Positions 6,301 to 9,270 of a stretch of DNA of 9,270 bases are shown here, one piece after another. The notes under the pieces are model-generated. The model did no database searches. It was given only the letters and a program-made list of their open reading frames with translations, and was not told the origin of the DNA. Origin of the DNA: Smithella sp. (GTDB lineage Bacteria; Desulfobacterota; Syntrophia; Syntrophales; Smithellaceae); NCBI GenBank assembly GCA_012797505.1, contig JAAZOZ010000182.1, positions 1 to 9,270 on the forward strand, given 5' to 3'. Within the stretch, counting starts at the first letter, position 1. Every line of letters starts with the position of its first letter. Both the position numbers and the translations under genes were made by a program.

Positions 6301-7725
6301 CTAGGCAGCGTTTTTCTCGCTACGGCGCGGCCGCTTTTCCGCCCATTCGAAATAGGTTTCGATCACGTAAAGCGCCTCCTGAATGGTTGGATAAACGGGG
6401 AATCCCGCCTTGCGCAGCGCGTTGAAGGTGGAAATCCGGACGCGCTCGGCCTCCAGATCATTTTCCAGAAAACACGACAGAACGGGGATCACCGGCTTTT
6501 TGATTTGCCGGGCCATTTCCATGATGCTGTGCGCGCTGTTGGTCACCTTGAGAAACAATTCCGCGTGCATGATATATTCAACGGAAAAATAGGGAACGAT
6601 CACATCGATGTTGTCGTCTTCGTTCAGGGCTTTCATGGTGTGCAGCATCACGTTGAAGTCGAAACCGAAGGCTCCGAGATCGACGGGATTGGTCGTCGAG
6701 GTGTTGACGCCCATGATTTTTTCGCTGATCATCCGCTGCGTGCGGGGGCTCAGTTCGGGAAGCAATACCCCCGAGGCAGCGGCCAGGTCGGAGAACAGCA
6801 CGGAGATGCCGCCGCCGGCGCCCATGAATCCCACGCGCCTCCCGCGCGGGAATCGCTGCGCGGTGCCCAGCATCGCCAGATTCATCAACTCTTCGAAATT
6901 ATCCACCAGCAGGCCGCCGTGCTGCCGTACGGCCGCGGCCCAGATCGTGTAATTGCTGGCCATGGCGCCCGTGTGGCTGGCCGCCGCCTTCGAACCCAGT
7001 TCGGTCTTGCCTCCCTTGAGAATGATTACCGGCTTTTTGGCCGTCGTGCGTTTCAGCGCTTTCAGAAATTTGTTCACGTCCTTGATGTCTTCCACGTAGC
7101 ACGCGATCAGGCTGATCTTGTCGTCATCCGCCAGATACTCCAGATAATCCTCCAGGCGCAGATCGATCTGGTTTCCGTAGGAGACGACTTTGTTGAGCCG
7201 GATGTCCCGGGTGGTTGCCATGGCCACAAAGCTGGACGTGATTCCGCCGGACTGTCCCAAAAAGGCGATTGAACCGGGCCCTTCCTGCAGATTCGTCAGT
7301 CGGAAAGAAACTTTCGATTCGAAGCATTGAACGCCGATGCAGTTGGGGCCGACGATCCGGAGATGTCCCTTGCGGGCTTCCCGGATGATCTCCTGCTCCA
7401 GTTGAAGATTCCCCGTTTCTCCGAAGCCGGATGTGAAGAAATGAATAAACTTGATTTGTTTGCGGACGGCCGCTTTGACAATGTCCACGGACTGCTCGAC
7501 GGGCGCCGCGACGATGGCAAAATCAACGGGCTCCGGGAGGTCGTCGATGGACGCATAGGTCTTCACGCCGGACACTTCAACGCGGCGGGGGTTGACAGGA
7601 TAAAGAGCGCCGGTAAAGCCGTTTGCCTGCAGAATCTGGAAATAGGGCAGTTTGCCGCCGCCCAGATTGTCGGATGCGCCGATGACGGCGACGCTTTTGG
7701 GATAAAATAAGGGGTCTAAACTCAT
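6301..7725 (-). CDS. NDP-forming acyl-CoA synthetase, alpha subunit (acetate--CoA ligase, ADP-forming, type)
   Basis: This 474-residue cytoplasmic protein has the domain order of the alpha subunit of ADP-forming acyl-CoA synthetases: an N-terminal CoA-binding Rossmann domain (about 5-135, with VAVIGASDN and GPNCIG at 126-131), then a succinyl-CoA-ligase-like domain (GQSGG at 157-161) and a third CoA-ligase domain (about 295-465). H251 in AASHTGA is the phosphohistidine that carries phosphate between acyl phosphate and ADP. The family interconverts acyl-CoA, ADP and phosphate with a free acid, CoA and ATP. The length equals a separate alpha subunit. The ATP-grasp beta subunit is not fused and not encoded in this window. 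AAGGAG lies 7 nt before the ATG. It is the first gene of the minus-strand series. The acyl substrate is unknown. Confidence 0.88.
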   Translation of the reverse strand: MSLDPLFYPKSVAVIGASDNLGGGKLPYFQILQANGFTGALYPVNPRRVEVSGVKTYASIDDLPEPVDFAIVAAPVEQSVDIVKAAVRKQIKFIHFFTSGFGETGNLQLEQEIIREARKGHLRIVGPNCIGVQCFESKVSFRLTNLQEGPGSIAFLGQSGGITSSFVAMATTRDIRLNKVVSYGNQIDLRLEDYLEYLADDDKISLIACYVEDIKDVNKFLKALKRTTAKKPVIILKGGKTELGSKAAASHTGAMASNYTIWAAAVRQHGGLLVDNFEELMNLAMLGTAQRFPRGRRVGFMGAGGGISVLFSDLAAASGVLLPELSPRTQRMISEKIMGVNTSTTNPVDLGAFGFDFNVMLHTMKALNEDDNIDVIVPYFSVEYIMHAELFLKVTNSAHSIMEMARQIKKPVIPVLSCFLENDLEAERVRISTFNALRKAGFPVYPTIQEALYVIETYFEWAEKRPRRSEKNAA

Positions 7726-7750
7726 AGTGTTTCTCCTTCTTCAAATTTTC

Positions 7751-7792
7751 TTTGTGGGCGTGGCGCAGCGCCGATTTTTTTACGCCCGCAAA
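7751..7792 (-). promoter_or_regulatory. Long stem-loop in the leader of the acyl-CoA synthetase operon
   Basis: TTTGTGGGCGT (7751-7761) pairs with ACGCCCGCAAA (7782-7792) over 11 positions, with one T-G opposition. Inside lies a second palindrome, GGCGC-A-GCGCC (7762-7772). On the minus strand this forms a structure about 25 nt before the start codon, beginning about 15 nt from the predicted transcript 5' end. On the plus strand the inner hairpin is followed by GA and seven T (7775-7781), and the outer one by GGAC and six T (7797-7802), so the same DNA resembles an intrinsic terminator against plus-strand (antisense) transcription. Function is inferred. Confidence 0.5.
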
Positions 7793-7813
7793 GGACTTTT
7801 TTAAACCGGCGCT

Positions 7814-7841
7814 ATATTACAGCTTTGAAGCAACGTTGCAA
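7814..7841 (-). promoter_or_regulatory. Candidate sigma-70 promoter for the minus-strand operon
   Basis: Read on the minus strand, TTGCAA (7841-7836) and TAATAT (7819-7814) are separated by 16 nt, each matching the consensus at four of six positions. The start of transcription would fall near 7807, giving a leader of about 80 nt. The -35 element lies within a GCAACGTTGC palindrome (7830-7839). Confidence 0.4.
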
Positions 7842-7850
7842 GAAAAATCA

Positions 7851-7885
7851 TTGACCGTCAAGACGGTCTTGACAAACGGACGGTC
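7851..7885. promoter_or_regulatory. Candidate repressor operator cluster of GAC/GTC dyads
   Basis: GACCGTC-aa-GACGGTC (7853-7868) is a perfect dyad with 7-bp arms. It overlaps a second perfect dyad, GTCAAGAC-g-GTCTTGAC (7857-7873). A further copy of GACGGTC occurs at 7879-7885. The second arm of the first dyad abuts the plus-strand -35 box, and the extra copy lies in the spacer between the -35 and -10 boxes. Arm length and position suit a dimeric helix-turn-helix repressor such as a TetR-family member, but no regulator gene is present in the window. Confidence 0.5.
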
Positions 7886-7898
7886 GTATCTGTATGTT
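7869..7898 (+). promoter_or_regulatory. Sigma-70 promoter for the radical SAM gene
   Basis: A perfect TTGACA (7869-7874) is followed after 18 nt by TATGTT (7893-7898), which matches four of six consensus positions. Transcription would start near 7905, leaving a short leader with AGGA at 7917-7920 before the ATG at 7928. The promoter is embedded in the dyad cluster, which suggests repression by operator occupancy. Confidence 0.5.
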
Positions 7899-7927
7899 GA
7901 CACAAAATAAATTTACAGGATCCAACC

Positions 7928-8860
7928 ATGTCATTTGTCAGACCGGATATCATTCGACCCCCCAGCGAGCATGCCAGCTATTATCTGCCCCTGACGTCGG
8001 GGTGTTCCAACAATTCCTGCGCCTTTTGCGCGTTTTCCTTCACGACTCTCGGCATTCGCGACCTCGATGACGTTAAGCGTGAAATTGACGCCATGTCCCT
8101 GTATGCAAAAAGCCGCATGTGGATGGCGGGCCAGCCGGACATCGTCTATGCCATCCTCCGTCAGTGGGACGGCAAAAGGGTGTTTCTCCAGGACGGCGAC
8201 GCTCTGGTTTATCCGTATCCCCGGCTGATGGAGGCTCTTCAGTATCTCAATGCGAAATTTCCCGCCCTGGAGCGCATTGCCAGCTACGCCACGCCGCAGG
8301 ACATTTTGCGGCGAAGCGTTCAGGAGCTGCGGGATCTGAAAAAGCAGAAACTCGGCATTCTTTACATGGGGGTGGAAAGCGGCGATGATGATGTCCTGAA
8401 GAAAATCCGGAAAAACGTCAGTCACGATCAAATGGTGGAGGCCGCCAAAAAAGTGAAGGCCTCCGGCATTCTCCTGTCCGTCACCGTGATCCTCGGACTG
8501 GGCGGCGTCGCGGGAAGCGAGAAACACGCGCTGGAGACGGCGAGAATTCTGACGGAGATGGACCCGGATTACGCCGGCGCCCTGACACTGACGCTGATTC
8601 CTGAAACGGAGCTTTATCGTGAATGGGAGAGCGGCCGGTTCGAAATGATCACGCCCTTCGACTCGCTGCGGGAGCTGAAAACCATGGTGGAGCATTCGAC
8701 CTTTTCCAACTGCTTTTTCAGCTCCATGCACGCTTCCAATTATTTCTCCATCCGCGGTTCGATGCCGAAGGACAAAGGCAAAATCCTCCGGCAGCTTCAG
8801 GCGCTGCTGTCGCGGCGGGATCCCAACATGCTTCGCCCGGAATTTATGCGGGGACTGTAA
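7928..8860 (+). CDS. Radical SAM protein, COG1032/HemN-like, CX4CX2C type
   Basis: This is a 310-residue cytoplasmic radical S-adenosylmethionine enzyme of unknown reaction. The 4Fe-4S cluster cysteines are C26, C31 and C34 in GCSNNSCAFCAF, giving CX4CX2C spacing rather than the usual CX3CX2C. This spacing occurs in a recognised subgroup with GCxxNxCxFC motifs. Further family marks are VFLQDGDALV (85-94), the MGVESGDDDVLKKIRK block (147-162) that contacts SAM, VTVILGLGG (185-193) and a C-terminal HASNYF segment (268-273). There is no B12-binding domain and no obvious auxiliary cluster motif. The ATG has AGGA 7 nt upstream. It is transcribed away from the acyl-CoA synthetase operon from a shared 202-bp control region. 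The fold is certain; the substrate is not known. Confidence 0.87.
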   Translation: MSFVRPDIIRPPSEHASYYLPLTSGCSNNSCAFCAFSFTTLGIRDLDDVKREIDAMSLYAKSRMWMAGQPDIVYAILRQWDGKRVFLQDGDALVYPYPRLMEALQYLNAKFPALERIASYATPQDILRRSVQELRDLKKQKLGILYMGVESGDDDVLKKIRKNVSHDQMVEAAKKVKASGILLSVTVILGLGGVAGSEKHALETARILTEMDPDYAGALTLTLIPETELYREWESGRFEMITPFDSLRELKTMVEHSTFSNCFFSSMHASNYFSIRGSMPKDKGKILRQLQALLSRRDPNMLRPEFMRGL

Positions 8861-8950
8861 AAGGGATGTTTATTGCCCGAAGAATGTAATAGGAAACTTG
8901 GCGAGCGGTATTTTTGATTTCATGCATCCTGTCTTCAACCCTGAGAGGCG

Positions 8951-9270
8951 ATGACGTGTATGACAAAAGACTCCCTGTCCGTTCCGAGAAATTTTGTGCG
9001 AACCTTTCCGTCGCGCCTGATCATCCTGTTTTTGACGATTCTTTTTGTGTGCTGCGCGTCGCAGATATTTTCCGCCGGGATTTCCTGCGCCGCCGCACCG
9101 CCGGATACGCAAGGCGCAAACGGACAGAACTCTAAAAAGCATCTCCTGGTTATTACTTCCCAGCCGTATCTGACCGACTGGTTCGATACGCTCAATCGCG
9201 CCATGCGGAAAACCCTTTTCCCCGCCTTGTCCTCCGACAGCAAGATCAGCTACGAATACATCGGCAGTGA
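8951..9270 (+). CDS. N-terminal part of a membrane-anchored or exported protein, probably a periplasmic-sensor signalling protein (partial)
   Basis: The reading frame is open from 8951 to the window edge, at least 106 residues. A hydrophobic segment at about residues 22-38 (LIILFLTILFVCCASQ) is a membrane anchor or uncleaved signal. A linker follows, then KKHLLVITSQPYLTDWFDTL and later ISYEYIG. This pattern (beta strand, aromatic-rich loop, helix, then a strand of the type xxEYxx) resembles the ABC substrate-binding-like sensor domain at the N-terminus of many two-component histidine kinases and GGDEF proteins in Desulfobacterota. The output domain would lie beyond the window, so this is inference. 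ATG codons at 8951 and 8960 are both possible; GAGAGG at 8943-8948 fits the second better (11 nt) than the first (2 nt). The 8861-8950 gap holds no clear terminator. Confidence 0.6.
   Translation, partial: MTCMTKDSLSVPRNFVRTFPSRLIILFLTILFVCCASQIFSAGISCAAAPPDTQGANGQNSKKHLLVITSQPYLTDWFDTLNRAMRKTLFPALSSDSKISYEYIGS

Noticed and set aside
6199..7272. A 357-codon plus-strand open frame opposite the acyl-CoA synthetase
   Set aside because: It is rich in H, Q, R and G as expected for antisense of a real gene, spans a gene boundary and has no family signature.

Overview
The window looks like chromosomal DNA of a Gram-negative, probably anaerobic bacterium. An outer-membrane carbohydrate porin and two exported proteins show the Gram-negative envelope. 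An NDP-forming acyl-CoA synthetase alpha subunit, a COG1032-type radical SAM protein and a probable periplasmic-sensor protein in moderately GC-rich DNA (mid-50s percent by eye) suggest Desulfobacterota, perhaps a syntrophic lineage. That placement is inference. I see no mobile elements, CRISPR arrays, tRNA or rRNA genes.

Left part, plus strand (1-1444): the last codons of an unknown gene, an amidohydrolase-2 family metal hydrolase (74-940) and a VOC/glyoxalase-fold protein (1049-1444). They converge on the next block across a 133-bp gap at 1445-1577, which holds only a weak hairpin.

Centre, minus strand (7725 down to 1578): five genes read in one direction with gaps of 88, 31, 23 and 3 bp. 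In transcription order they are the acyl-CoA synthetase alpha subunit, an acetoacetate decarboxylase with a signal peptide, an OprB-type porin, a XylE-type sugar:proton symporter and a class II fructose-bisphosphate aldolase. The last three form a coherent path for sugar: across the outer membrane, across the inner membrane, then glycolytic cleavage. The first two belong to acyl-CoA and keto-acid metabolism. The decarboxylase keeps every catalytic residue I can place but should be exported, which is unusual and is the main oddity of the window.

Right part (7726-9270): a 202-bp divergent control region carries a plausible promoter in each direction, a cluster of overlapping dyads built on GAC/GTC at about 9-bp spacing (a candidate repressor operator), and a strong stem-loop in the leader of the minus-strand operon. 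Rightward lie a radical SAM protein of the CX4CX2C type (7928-8860) and the 5' end of a membrane-anchored or exported protein. The visible part of the latter resembles the periplasmic binding domain of sensor kinases (8951 to the window edge).
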